Notes: a model not told the origin generated them from the sequence alone. Positions 8,796-16,891 are shown, counted from the stretch's first letter. The stretch: 64,000 nt of DNA from Brevibacillus brevis NBRC 100599 (GCF_000010165.1 NC_012491.1:1296001-1360000), one strand, 5' to 3'. Numbers and translations: made by a program.

Positions 8796-10726
8796 GTCTT
8801 TATATACAGATTATTTTGTACCTCATGTCCGAGCTTGGCTCAAAAGTAAAGCTCTACTTCCCGAGCGCCGATGAAGACAACGGCATGGTCATGAACTCCG
8901 TGCGGACCGTTCGTCATGCGTTTCCGAGGATATTAAGTGCGTTTGAAAAGGACGTTAAGGAAAATGGTTTGGCTGCCGTCAGAACTGTCAACAACCAATT
9001 ATCTGAGGCGAAAGGGAAGTTAGATGCTCTCGGAGATACCTTGTTAGGCTTGTGGAATGTGGTAGTAGATGCCGGAGATATTGCGTCGACCGCGTTACCA
9101 ACATCGTATCTGGTAGACGCCATTTACGAAGGGGTGACTGGGGAAGAGCGACCTTCTCTCCTCGAACGAAATGATCTCGCGAGAGGAGCTGTAGAAACCG
9201 CTACGAATGCAGTCAATTACGTGGGAGATACGGTAACGGGCAATAAATCGTGGGAACAAATTAAATCCGATGCAAAGTCGGTTGGACAAGGGCTATACGA
9301 TGACTATATCGACCCATTCGTGAAAGACGCCCAATACGATCAAGATAACTTGCTTAAAGGCGGTCTGTGGACCAGATCAGAAGAACAAAGCTATGAGAAG
9401 GGCCAGAATGAGTTTAAGAAAGACATGGTGGTTGCAGAGGTAGCGGTAAGTGCTCTTAGTGCTGGTACGGGTACAGCAGCCATGCGGACAGTGAAACTGG
9501 CCAATAAGCTGGATGGGCCAGGTGGTCCAAAGGGGTTGGGTGGTGGCAGAAGAAAAGGAATAGGTGGACTATTGCTTGGCACTGTCGATGATATGATGGA
9601 TGGTGGCGCCTCGATTTTTGATGGGAAGATGAAGACGAGTGCTAAGACACTGGGTGATAAACAGGCAGAGATTCAAGCAGTAGTTGAAAAGTTTCAGCTG
9701 AAAATGAAAGAACAGTCGAATAAAGAGGTTGATAATAGACTGGATGGCGGGAAGGGTCATACTGGTTCTCGTGCCCCAGAAATCCAAAAGGAACACGCTG
9801 CAAAATCTCTCGATATTCCTAATGAAAATGTATTACCAAAGGTAGTGAACGGGGATTCTGGACATTCGAATTATTCTCCGTCGATGAATAGCAAGGCTAA
9901 TGGCGGTAACAAAAATAGTTCTCAAGGAAGTAATAAGCCAGATACTGAGGCGAGGACGGGGCATGCTCAACATGCTGAAAAACCTCGTGATATTCCTAAG
10001 AAAAATGAATTGCCAAAGGTAGTGAACGGAGACTTTGGGCATTCAAACAATCCTACACCTCCTAAAAGTAAGCCTGATAGTACTAAGAAAAATGACCCTC
10101 AAGGAAATAATAAGCCAGATACTAAGGGGACAGGTAATGCTGTTGATTTAGCACCAAAACTATTAGATGATTATACAGATTCAGTAAGAGATGGCACTAG
10201 ATACGGGCCGGATTTTAAACCATCAGTAAGCAGTGTAGCTGTTGATGCTACCGATACGTCGAAAGTTGGATTTGGATGTAGTGGGATTTATCAAAGTAAC
10301 CCAAGTATTAAACGTATTGAATTGAATAGTCCTAATGAATATATTGAATTTTATAGACATAAATTATCAGATAAATACGTAGATGAATTGGTAGCTAGCA
10401 ACCCATCATATTTTGTAGGGAAGAACATCAATTCAATTAAAGAAGAAATCGGTAAATTAAGGGAAATAATTCAAAAGACAAAGGAGGAGGCTGCATCTAA
10501 AGAGAAATATTATAAGGATGATGAAAAATTGGGAGAACCAAGCATGCAAAAGAACTGGCTCGTGGAAAATTGTGCTGAGGTTTGGGCGGTTCGAGATGCT
10601 ATTTTACAAGGGTCAAAAATTGAAAATCTTGTGTTGAGGTCATTAGATGTCCGTAGTGGATTAGTTAAACCGTTTTGTAAAAATTGTAGAATAACATTTA
10701 AAGATTTTATGAAGTCAATGGAGTAG
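8789..10726 (+). CDS. Displaced polymorphic toxin with YwqJ-type deaminase tip
   Basis: The frame opens at TTG 8789 with no visible ribosome site; ATG 8825 is equally unsupported, so the cassette may be silent. Residues 10-37 are a scrap of vgrG (ILYLMSELGSKVKLYFPS...). It then joins the shared pre-toxin module (YEGVTGEERPSLLERN, NYVGDTVTGNKS, DDYIDPFVKDAQY, GLWTRSEEQSYEKG) after losing about 120 residues relative to the full gene. A repetitive Lys/Asn/Pro-rich linker covers about 330-450. The tip (452-645) has NCAE (about 594-597) and PFCKNC (about 627-632), the zinc-binding and catalytic signature of YwqJ-like nucleotide deaminases. Its predicted role is deamination of nucleic acid or nucleotides in a rival cell. 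The SUKH-3 gene follows 12 bases later. Confidence 0.75.
   Translation: MTCLYIQIILYLMSELGSKVKLYFPSADEDNGMVMNSVRTVRHAFPRILSAFEKDVKENGLAAVRTVNNQLSEAKGKLDALGDTLLGLWNVVVDAGDIASTALPTSYLVDAIYEGVTGEERPSLLERNDLARGAVETATNAVNYVGDTVTGNKSWEQIKSDAKSVGQGLYDDYIDPFVKDAQYDQDNLLKGGLWTRSEEQSYEKGQNEFKKDMVVAEVAVSALSAGTGTAAMRTVKLANKLDGPGGPKGLGGGRRKGIGGLLLGTVDDMMDGGASIFDGKMKTSAKTLGDKQAEIQAVVEKFQLKMKEQSNKEVDNRLDGGKGHTGSRAPEIQKEHAAKSLDIPNENVLPKVVNGDSGHSNYSPSMNSKANGGNKNSSQGSNKPDTEARTGHAQHAEKPRDIPKKNELPKVVNGDFGHSNNPTPPKSKPDSTKKNDPQGNNKPDTKGTGNAVDLAPKLLDDYTDSVRDGTRYGPDFKPSVSSVAVDATDTSKVGFGCSGIYQSNPSIKRIELNSPNEYIEFYRHKLSDKYVDELVASNPSYFVGKNINSIKEEIGKLREIIQKTKEEAASKEKYYKDDEKLGEPSMQKNWLVENCAEVWAVRDAILQGSKIENLVLRSLDVRSGLVKPFCKNCRITFKDFMKSME
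9282..10137 (+). repeat. 856-bp direct repeat, copy 1 (pre-toxin and linker)
   Basis: It aligns without gaps to 11313-12168 at a constant offset of 2031 bases. It is nearly identical over the first 600 bases and increasingly diverged towards the toxin tip. It ends where the two deaminase tips become unrelated. Such repeats are substrates for homologous exchange of tips. Confidence 0.9.
9788..10125 (+). repeat. Two protein-level linker repeats inside the toxin
   Basis: Two units of about 55 residues follow one another, each with a K-x-x-DIP-x-x-N-x-LPKVVNGD core, then GHSN, a Lys/Asn/Ser stretch and NKPDT. They lie between the pre-toxin module and the tip and probably form a flexible spacer. 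The same pair occurs in the next cassette. Confidence 0.75.
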
Positions 10727-10738
10727 GAGAGAAGAAAT

Positions 10739-11161
10739 TTGAATATGAGTAAAGAGACTTTAAAAATTTTAAGAGACTCTGGATGGTATGAAGGAAGAAG
10801 TATCGATATTAAAGAGATTGAAGAGAATTTAGAGCGATTAGGTTATATAGTATTTCCAGAAGTAAAGAATTTTTTAAAGGAATTTGGAAACTTAGTGATC
10901 GAAGATTCTATAAACGATGAGACTCACAATACAAGTATAAGATTCACTAATTATGATAATTGCGGAAGCTTTAAATCAGAAGAAAAATATGCTGGAGAAA
11001 GCTTGGTTCCTGTAGGGATGATTGATAGTGGTTACTTAGTACTATTTGTTTCAGAAAGTGGAAAAGTATACTGTAGTACTGGTAAATTAGGTGACAATTC
11101 CATAGAAGCATGGGAAAATTTAATTAGCGGGGGTGGTGGTAAACCGTGGGGGAATTTTTGA
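10739..11161 (+). CDS. SUKH-3 family immunity protein
   Basis: TTG 10739 is chosen because AGGAGA (10725-10730) is 8 bases upstream; ATG 10745 is the alternative, with 14-base spacing. The 140-residue protein starts with the SUKH-3 signature, ILRDSGWYEGRSIDI followed by LERLGYIVFPEVKNFLKEFGNL, and ends with a VPVGMIDSGYLVLFVSESGKVY strand pair typical of the family. SUKH-3 proteins commonly sit next to deaminase or nuclease toxins. Here it follows the YwqJ-type deaminase by 12 bases and should neutralise it by direct binding. The gene is AT-rich like its toxin tip. Confidence 0.85.
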   Translation: MNMSKETLKILRDSGWYEGRSIDIKEIEENLERLGYIVFPEVKNFLKEFGNLVIEDSINDETHNTSIRFTNYDNCGSFKSEEKYAGESLVPVGMIDSGYLVLFVSESGKVYCSTGKLGDNSIEAWENLISGGGGKPWGNF

Positions 11162-11256
11162 TAACAAATGTCTTTAGGGTGCGAGACTAATCAATAACAG
11201 TGCATTCGACGCTCCAGAGAACAATACTACCATCAAACCAAATACTTGATAAACTT

Positions 11257-11303
11257 AAAAAGCTCATTCCTACTTGAACCATGAGTAGGATGAGCTTTTT
11301 TTG
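11257..11303 (+). terminator. Terminator of the GCTYATTCC family, copy A
   Basis: AAAAGCTCATTCCTACT pairs with AGTAGGATGAGCTTTT around a 9-base loop, followed by T. Related hairpins stand at 14422, 16844, 31211 and 34074. The truncated third toxin begins directly after it. Confidence 0.85.
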
Positions 11304-11312
11304 CATCCTCGT

Positions 11313-12168
11313 TTGGACAAGGGCTATACGATGACTATATCGACCCATTCGTGAAAGACGCCCAATATGGTCAAGATAACTTGCTTAAAGGCGGTCTGTG
11401 GACCAGATCAGAAGAACAAAGCTATGAGAAGGGCCAGAATGAGTTTAAGAAAGACATGGTGGTAGCAGAGGTAGCGGTAAGTGCTCTTAGTGCTGGTACG
11501 GGTACAGCAGCCATGCGGACAGTGAAACTGGCCAATAAGCTGGATGGGCCAGGTGGTCCAAAGGGGTTGGGTGGTGGCAGAAGAAAAGGAATAGGTGGAC
11601 TATTGCTTGGCACTGTCGATGATATGATGGATGGTGGAGCCTCGATTTTTGATGGGAAGATGAAGACGAGTGCTAAGACACTGCGTGATAAACAGGCAGA
11701 GATTCAAGCAGTAGTTGAAAAGTTTCAGCTGAAAATGAAAGAACAGTCGAATAAAGAGGTTGATAGTAGATTGGATGGCGGGAAGGGTCATACTGGTTCT
11801 CGTGCCCCGGAAATCCAAAAGGAACACGCTGCAAAATCTCTCGATATTCCTAATAAAAATGTATTACCAAAGGTAGTGAACGGGGATTCTGGACATTCGA
11901 ATTATTCTCCGTCGATGAATAGCAAGGCTAATGGCGGTAACAAAAATAGTTCTCAAGGAAGTAATAAGCCAGATACTGAGACGAGGACGGGGCATGCTCA
12001 ACATGCTGAAAAACCTCACGAGATTCCTGATAAGAAGGATTTACCAAAGGTAGTGAACGGCGATTTTGGGAATTCGAATCATTCTATACCTCCTAAGGGT
12101 AAGCCTGATACTACTAAGAAAAATGATCCTCAAGGAGATAAGAAGCCGGATACTGAGGGGACGGGAAA
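11313..12168 (+). repeat. 856-bp direct repeat, copy 2
   Basis: Gapless partner of 9282-10137. The left junction falls just after the preceding terminator, so this copy begins in mid-module, as expected if recombination or deletion removed the 5' part of the cassette. Confidence 0.9.
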
Positions 12169-12607
12169 AGCTGGTTCTGTCAACAGAGTTTTTAGGGAAG
12201 CGACCAAAGAAGATAAGAAATTGTTAGATGATGTGAGGAAGAGGTTTAACGCAGGAAAAACTAAAAATGTCGCATTAACTAAGGGGGAAATAGATGGTGA
12301 ATCAATAAATCTTGAATCAATGAGTGGGTATGATCCAAATCATCCAAATCATAAGGATAACTATCCAAGACCACCTGAAAATCACTATAAATATAGTGGG
12401 TCAGATAATAAAGGAAGGTTGCAAGATACAGAGCAAAAGATGATAGAATATCTGAGAGAAAAGTTCAAAAATAATCCTGATGTTGAAGGCAGTATTGAAA
12501 TTATTTCACATAACCCTATTTGTAAAAGTTGTAATGATAGTATTGATCAATTTCAAATTGATTTCCGAATATCAAAGTCACGAGAGTTCAAATCTTGGAT
12601 GACTTGA
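11351..12607 (+). CDS. 5'-truncated toxin cassette with BURPS668_1122-like deaminase tip
   Basis: The first possible start in frame is GTG 11351, inside the pre-toxin sequence; the reading frame is closed by TGA at the preceding terminator and there is no ribosome site, so it is probably untranslated unless recombined onto a carrier. It shares the pre-toxin module and the two linker repeats with the previous cassette. The tip (residues 272-418) is different. It has DTEQKMIEYL (about 359-368) and HNPICKSCNDSIDQF (about 387-401), the E...CxxC arrangement of the BURPS668_1122-type toxin deaminases. The likely target is nucleic acid of a competitor. The SUKH gene starting 28 bases downstream is its presumed antidote. 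Confidence 0.7.
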   Translation: MKDAQYGQDNLLKGGLWTRSEEQSYEKGQNEFKKDMVVAEVAVSALSAGTGTAAMRTVKLANKLDGPGGPKGLGGGRRKGIGGLLLGTVDDMMDGGASIFDGKMKTSAKTLRDKQAEIQAVVEKFQLKMKEQSNKEVDSRLDGGKGHTGSRAPEIQKEHAAKSLDIPNKNVLPKVVNGDSGHSNYSPSMNSKANGGNKNSSQGSNKPDTETRTGHAQHAEKPHEIPDKKDLPKVVNGDFGNSNHSIPPKGKPDTTKKNDPQGDKKPDTEGTGKAGSVNRVFREATKEDKKLLDDVRKRFNAGKTKNVALTKGEIDGESINLESMSGYDPNHPNHKDNYPRPPENHYKYSGSDNKGRLQDTEQKMIEYLREKFKNNPDVEGSIEIISHNPICKSCNDSIDQFQIDFRISKSREFKSWMT

Positions 12608-12635
12608 ATGGAGTAGAATATGGAGGAGACTTAAC

Positions 12636-13079
12636 ATGGATATTTCAAATAAGGGTGATTTAAAGGAATTCTTATTAACATTAGAAAAAAAATCATACCC
12701 AATGAAGCCTTGTAGTGAAGATGAGCTAACAAAATTAAAACATTTTTCTCCAACAAAAACGCTGCCCTCGAATTATTTAGATTTTATGAGTAAGTTTGGG
12801 AATGGTGCAGAGTTTTTGACTGGTACAGATTATACTATGAAGTATATATTAGAGTTAAAAGAATGGGCTGTAGAACTTTTAGAGGAAAATAGTTTCTCAA
12901 AAAAACTCACAGATAATCAGTTTGTGTTTATGATGCACCAAGGATATATGTTTTGGTTTTTCAATTTGGATGAGGGTGATAATCCTTCAGTATATCTTTA
13001 CGATGAAAGTCTTAATCTAACGGAGTTTAAGAAAGTCAGCGATACTCTTTCTGAATATTTAATTTCATTATACGACTAA
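12636..13079 (+). CDS. SMI1/KNR4 (SUKH-1) immunity protein
   Basis: ATG 12636 follows ATGGAGGAGACTTAAC. The 147-residue product has the SUKH-1 core: an N-terminal helix, FSPTKTLPSNYLDFMSKFGNGAEF, a central acidic helix and a FVFMMHQGYMFWFFNLDEGDNPSVYLY strand region. It is placed directly behind the deaminase tip, so it should bind and block that toxin. Unlike the truncated toxin frame before it, it retains a complete gene structure. This suggests the cell still benefits from immunity after the toxin itself was retired. Confidence 0.82.
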   Translation: MDISNKGDLKEFLLTLEKKSYPMKPCSEDELTKLKHFSPTKTLPSNYLDFMSKFGNGAEFLTGTDYTMKYILELKEWAVELLEENSFSKKLTDNQFVFMMHQGYMFWFFNLDEGDNPSVYLYDESLNLTEFKKVSDTLSEYLISLYD

Positions 13080-13145
13080 AGAGAATCGAGTAATTGTTTT
13101 CAATTAATATTCTTTAATTGCTTTTCACGAATAATCTATCCACCG

Positions 13146-13182
13146 CCACAATGCGAACTAGCTACCGTGTTGTGGTTTTTTT
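13146..13182 (+). terminator. Terminator-like hairpin, copy 2
   Basis: CCACAA (13146-13151) and TTGTGG (13170-13175) pair, followed by seven T. It duplicates the hairpin at 8538-8576. Confidence 0.75.
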
Positions 13183-13199
13183 ATTCGCCACTATATACT

Positions 13200-13553
13200 A
13201 AATATTACATTTATACAAGTGGCGGCTTTTCAAAAACCCCCCACCCAGTGCCGAATGAACCCGTCATTCAACCAATAACAGGGTCTGTTAAGGAACACGC
13301 TGCAAAATCTCTCGATATTCCTAATAAAAATGTATTACCAAAGGTAGTGAACGGGGATTCTGGACATTCGAATTATTCTCCGTCGATGAATAGCAAGGCT
13401 AATCCTTCAAAGGCTCTTGGGAAAATAAAATTATTCACTGAAATTGATACATGTGCAAGTTGTAGTAGGGTTATTGAGCAGTTCCACAGAGATTATCCGG
13501 GAATTGATATTGAAGTAATTCATAACGATGGAAATATTATCGTACCAGAATAA
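13200..13553 (+). pseudogene. Remnant deaminase toxin cassette
   Basis: This is an open frame without ribosome site that joins three pieces. Bases 13218-13275 repeat the debris at 8595-8650. Bases 13290-13403 are an exact-looking copy of the linker at 11819-11932 (KEHAAKSLDIPNKN...). The last 50 codons are a deaminase C-terminus, IDTCASCSRVIEQF, similar to the tip at 12607. The N-terminal half of the deaminase fold, including the catalytic Glu segment, is missing, so it cannot be an active enzyme. The Imm3-like gene follows 20 bases later. Confidence 0.75.
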
Positions 13554-13573
13554 CTATAAGAGGTGGTTTGAGG

Positions 13574-14248
13574 ATGAAACGAAATTACGAGGCTTTACTT
13601 GGTGCATTTTATGGAAAATATTTTGAGTTCAAAAATATGAAAATGAGTAATGATGAAGCACTTGCAAGAACCTCCAATGATTTTGAAGGTGTATTAAAAT
13701 TAGGTGAAATGGAAAATGCTGTAGTTCACATTGCGATAGGAAATATTATCTTATCACATACGCGGACATATTATAAAGTAAAAGACCAATTAATTGAGGT
13801 TTTAAATTCAATAGACTTAGAAAAACTTCAACTGGAAACTTCTCTAGATGAATACCAAGACATTCTAGAACGAAGAGATATGGTGCTAGATGAAATTGAT
13901 AATATACAAATTGACTACGATCCTTATGCAAGATGGTATAGCTTTGAGATGGAAAAAGAAGTTAAGAGTTATTTTGGAAATATTATATGTGAAGATGAAA
14001 GCGAGCTTGTTGAAAAAATAATCGAGCGTTTCGAACGTGATTGTGATAAAACACTTAGTGAAAATATTGTTGTTAAAACTACGCTTGCAGAATTACTAAT
14101 TAGGCATGGAATTAAGTCGAATGAACAAATTGTAAAAATCAGAAGTGAGCTGGAACAGTTTGATTTGAATAATGTTGGGAAACAATTATCAGAATTTGAG
14201 AAGCTAGACCTGTCTATCCGAATTAAGGAAGTATTAGATAAACTTTAG
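13574..14248 (+). CDS. Imm3-like immunity protein
   Basis: ATG 13574 lies 7 bases after AAGAGGTGG; a TTG six bases earlier is too close to that site. The 224-residue, probably all-helical protein contains NDEALARTSNDFEGVLKLGEM, RRDMVLDEIDNI and YARWYSFEMEKEV. These match position by position a gene 25 kb away at 38865, for example LARTWDVYENVENMGEM and VRWYYSEMKDEV there. The conserved WY/E pattern suggests the Imm3 immunity family, which accompanies deaminase toxins. That fits the deaminase tail directly upstream. The family name is my recognition and is less certain than the homology between the two genes. Confidence 0.7.
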   Translation: MKRNYEALLGAFYGKYFEFKNMKMSNDEALARTSNDFEGVLKLGEMENAVVHIAIGNIILSHTRTYYKVKDQLIEVLNSIDLEKLQLETSLDEYQDILERRDMVLDEIDNIQIDYDPYARWYSFEMEKEVKSYFGNIICEDESELVEKIIERFERDCDKTLSENIVVKTTLAELLIRHGIKSNEQIVKIRSELEQFDLNNVGKQLSEFEKLDLSIRIKEVLDKL

Positions 14249-14603
14249 AATCATAGTCACTGGTTTTGTCCCAAACGAGTACGAGCTACTTGTCTTGGTT
14301 TTTCTGTATTACTGCAATATCGTACAGGAAGCAAATACCCGTTTATACCGCCACGAGCGTTAGCCTTGTAACAGCAACCCAGTGAAAGAAAGGTAACTTA
14401 TCGGGATCAAAAATTATCGTCAAAGGCTTATTCCAACTCAAGTGATGAGGAGGAATAAGCTTTTTTCTGTATATAGCAGAAGGCAACCAGATTGCCTTTA
14501 CACATGATGTGCAGGAAAAAGATTTGGCTGCCAACTTGGGACATAGAGCCACTAACAACCAGTAGCTGAGGCGAAAGGGAAGATAGATGCCTTTGGAGAT
14601 ACC
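14249..14603 (+). other. Cassette junction with vgrG and pre-toxin debris
   Basis: No gene. Bases 14468-14492 repeat the vgrG codons for AEGNQI, and 14515-14603 encode degraded pre-toxin sequence (AKGKIDAFGDT) interrupted by stops in frame. A terminator lies at 14422-14466. The next toxin frame continues directly from this debris, so its 5' end has been lost by decay. Confidence 0.7.
14422..14466 (+). terminator. Terminator of the GCTYATTCC family, copy B
   Basis: GGCTTATTCC (14425-14434) pairs with GGAATAAGC (14452-14460) across a 17-base loop, followed by TTTTTT. Confidence 0.75.
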
Positions 14604-16175
14604 TTGTTAGGCTTGTGGAATACCGCAGTAGATGCCGGAGACATGCTGCTGACAGGACTTGCGGGAGAAGAGAACACGCAAGATTTATATGAGTTTGTAA
14701 GCGGTGAAGAAGTTGGCACACTGAGGGAACGCAATGGCATTGTGAAAGGTATTGAGAAAGGCGTAAACGATACGCTCAATTATGTGGGAGATACGGTTAC
14801 GGGCAAGAAGTCGGGCAATGAAATCCTTTCAGATATAGGAAAGCTTGGACAAGGGCTATACGATGACTATATCGATCCATTCGTGAAGGACGAGAAATAT
14901 AAACAAGAAAACTTGTTTAACGGCGGTCTGTGGACCAGATCAGAAGAACAAAGCTATGCGAAGGGCCAGAATGAGTTTAAGAAAGACATGGTGGTAGCAG
15001 AGGTAGCGGCAAACTTTCTTAGTGCCGGAACAGGTACAGCCGTCATGCGGACAGTGAAAACGGCCGATAAGCTGGATGGGCCGGATGTGCTGGATGTGCT
15101 GGATGGGCCGGATGGTAAGAAAAAGTCTGGTGACCATGAGGGAAATGGGAAAGGTGTCCTTTTGCCTAATTCTAGTATCAATGAAGTAATGCACGTCATT
15201 CTTAAGGATGGAAAGCTAAAGACGGCGGCTAAGAGTTTTGCAGAAGCGATGATTGAATTAAAAGAGATAATTAAAGAAATTCATAAACTGATGAAAGGTG
15301 AAATAGAAATACGAGTTGGAGTGATGTGGACTAATCCAATTGACAGTGGTGGAATTAGTTGGCCAGTAATTTTTATCGAAAAGCGCAACAGTCACGGGAA
15401 TGGAAATGGAGGCGGCGGTGGAGGAAATCATCGTCGTAGAAAAGAGGAGGAAGAGCCGGATAGAGAAGAGCGCGAGAGGAAGGAACGTGAAGAAAAAGAA
15501 AGAGAAGAAAGAGAGAGAAAAGAAAGAGAAGAAAGAGAGCGAAGGGAACAAGAGCAGAGGGATACTGAGGGGACGGATAAAGCTAAGGGAACTCATGAGG
15601 GTAAGTATTTAACTGATCGTGAGGACATGCTGCCATATATTATACCTGCAGACAATGGGTTTGATGCATTTATAGAAAGAAAATATATTGACATTAGAAA
15701 AATAGGATTAGAAGATGTTAAGACAGTTGCCAAAAATTCAGGATTATCGGAATCAGAAGTTGCAAAGATGAAAACACATTTATTTTTAACTATTTACGAT
15801 CTATCTGTAGAGGGAAGGCCTCTTCAAAAGTATTACATGCGAGCTGATGGTGATATTGCCTATGCTTGGCAACTTGCTCAAAAAAAAGAACTTAATGAAC
15901 TACAAAAAGATTGGTTTAGGAGGCTCAAAAATCATGAAATTAAAGAACAAGATATCATGAAGAATGGAGTAAGAGATGATAAAGGCAACATTATTTTAGA
16001 CCCATTGCCTCTAAGAGATCCATCTACTTATAACGGTAATGATTATGTTAAAAATCATGAAAAAAATGCACATGATTTAGCAAATCTAACTGACCCGAAT
16101 CCATCTGACCCATTCCCAGAATATGATTTATACGAAGATATAATGAAACATGTAGATAAACCTAATAAGATTTAA
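14604..16175 (+). CDS. 5'-truncated toxin cassette with unidentified C-terminal toxin
   Basis: The first available start is TTG 14604, in mid-module and without a ribosome site; the frame is closed by TAA a little upstream. Residues 1-190 are a diverged copy of the pre-toxin module (NYVGDTVTGKKS, DDYIDPFVKDEKY, GLWTRSEEQSYAKG). The linker contains GGGGGNHRRR, as in the full VgrG toxin, and then an almost pure Glu/Arg/Lys coiled-coil-like tract (278-320). The tip (333-523) includes MKTHLFLTIYDLSVEG, YMRADGDIAYAWQLAQ and RLKNHEIKEQDIM; I do not recognise its family. The two conserved-looking His positions make an enzyme plausible but unproven. Confidence 0.65.
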   Translation: MLGLWNTAVDAGDMLLTGLAGEENTQDLYEFVSGEEVGTLRERNGIVKGIEKGVNDTLNYVGDTVTGKKSGNEILSDIGKLGQGLYDDYIDPFVKDEKYKQENLFNGGLWTRSEEQSYAKGQNEFKKDMVVAEVAANFLSAGTGTAVMRTVKTADKLDGPDVLDVLDGPDGKKKSGDHEGNGKGVLLPNSSINEVMHVILKDGKLKTAAKSFAEAMIELKEIIKEIHKLMKGEIEIRVGVMWTNPIDSGGISWPVIFIEKRNSHGNGNGGGGGGNHRRRKEEEEPDREERERKEREEKEREERERKEREERERREQEQRDTEGTDKAKGTHEGKYLTDREDMLPYIIPADNGFDAFIERKYIDIRKIGLEDVKTVAKNSGLSESEVAKMKTHLFLTIYDLSVEGRPLQKYYMRADGDIAYAWQLAQKKELNELQKDWFRRLKNHEIKEQDIMKNGVRDDKGNIILDPLPLRDPSTYNGNDYVKNHEKNAHDLANLTDPNPSDPFPEYDLYEDIMKHVDKPNKI

Positions 16176-16191
16176 TAATGAGGTGAGAAAA

Positions 16192-16680
16192 TTGTATCTA
16201 AACGAAGTAGTTTCAAGGATAAACCAAATTAAATGGAATGAAGTACGTACTAAAGAAAACGAGGAAAATTCTAAACTAGGTATTGAATATTTGAGGAGAC
16301 TTGCAATTTTTTTCAGAGAGGAATCTGTGAGGCCAATACATCCAATGATTGCAAATATAGCAAAAATACTTGGTGATGTTGAGGAAGGAATCAAAATTTC
16401 GGATTTTTGTAGTAAAGAAGCATCAGATTTTTTAACTAAAGAAGCGTATTTTGGTAAAGTATTTGAGTATTACATTCAGTTAGCAAGATATGTTGACATT
16501 AATCCAACCTATTCCAAGTATCTCAGTGTTTATGAACCACTAATTAGAATTGCAGAAAGGGGTGGGTTTTTCGTTCTTAAACCTCATGAGTTGGATATAA
16601 TAAATGTATCATACATTCCTTTGGGTAATTGGTATGAAAGATATGTGATAAAAGAACCTATCGATATAAGCAACCTGTAA
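16192..16680 (+). CDS. Putative immunity protein of the unidentified toxin
   Basis: TTG 16192 is preferred because GAGGTG (16180-16185) is six bases upstream; GTG 16183 lies inside that ribosome site. The 162-residue product is mostly helical (ESVRPIHPMIANIAKILGDVEEGI, FEYYIQLARYVDINPTYSKYL) with a short strand-rich end (GGFFVLKPHELDIINVSYI). I do not recognise its family. Its place right after a toxin tip, the shared AT-richness and the TTG start used by other immunity genes here make it the likely antidote. Confidence 0.65.
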   Translation: MYLNEVVSRINQIKWNEVRTKENEENSKLGIEYLRRLAIFFREESVRPIHPMIANIAKILGDVEEGIKISDFCSKEASDFLTKEAYFGKVFEYYIQLARYVDINPTYSKYLSVYEPLIRIAERGGFFVLKPHELDIINVSYIPLGNWYERYVIKEPIDISNL

Positions 16681-16708
16681 ACTAATATTCAGGGAAACTA
16701 AAAAACTG

Positions 16709-16800
16709 GTGGTAGGGCTACCTAGTAGGGTCGAGTCTGTCAAAATTTTTGTGTAAACTTGGTTTACAACTTCAACAGCAAAATCAATACAATACAACAA
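16709..16800 (+). repeat. Cassette 3'-boundary repeat, copy 2
   Basis: Imperfect copy of 8430-8530, here fully downstream of the immunity gene. It shares GGTGG-N-AGGGCTACC, AAACTTGGTTTACAAC and ACAATACAAC. Confidence 0.7.
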
Positions 16801-16843
16801 AAATCAAACACAAAAAAGCTTAATAAACGCTTAAACTAACTTT

Positions 16844-16891
16844 GAAAGGCTTATTCCAACTCGAACGATGAGAGGGAATGAGCCTGTTTTG
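16844..16891 (+). terminator. Terminator of the GCTYATTCC family, copy C
   Basis: AGGCTTATTCC pairs with GGGAATGAGCCT around AACTCGAACGATGAGA, followed by GTTTTG. It is slightly imperfect, and the next toxin debris starts directly behind it. Confidence 0.7.

Noticed and set aside
9788-10125. CRISPR-like array in the toxin linker
   Set aside because: The repeats are coding, in frame, few and imperfect; there are no regular spacers and no cas genes.
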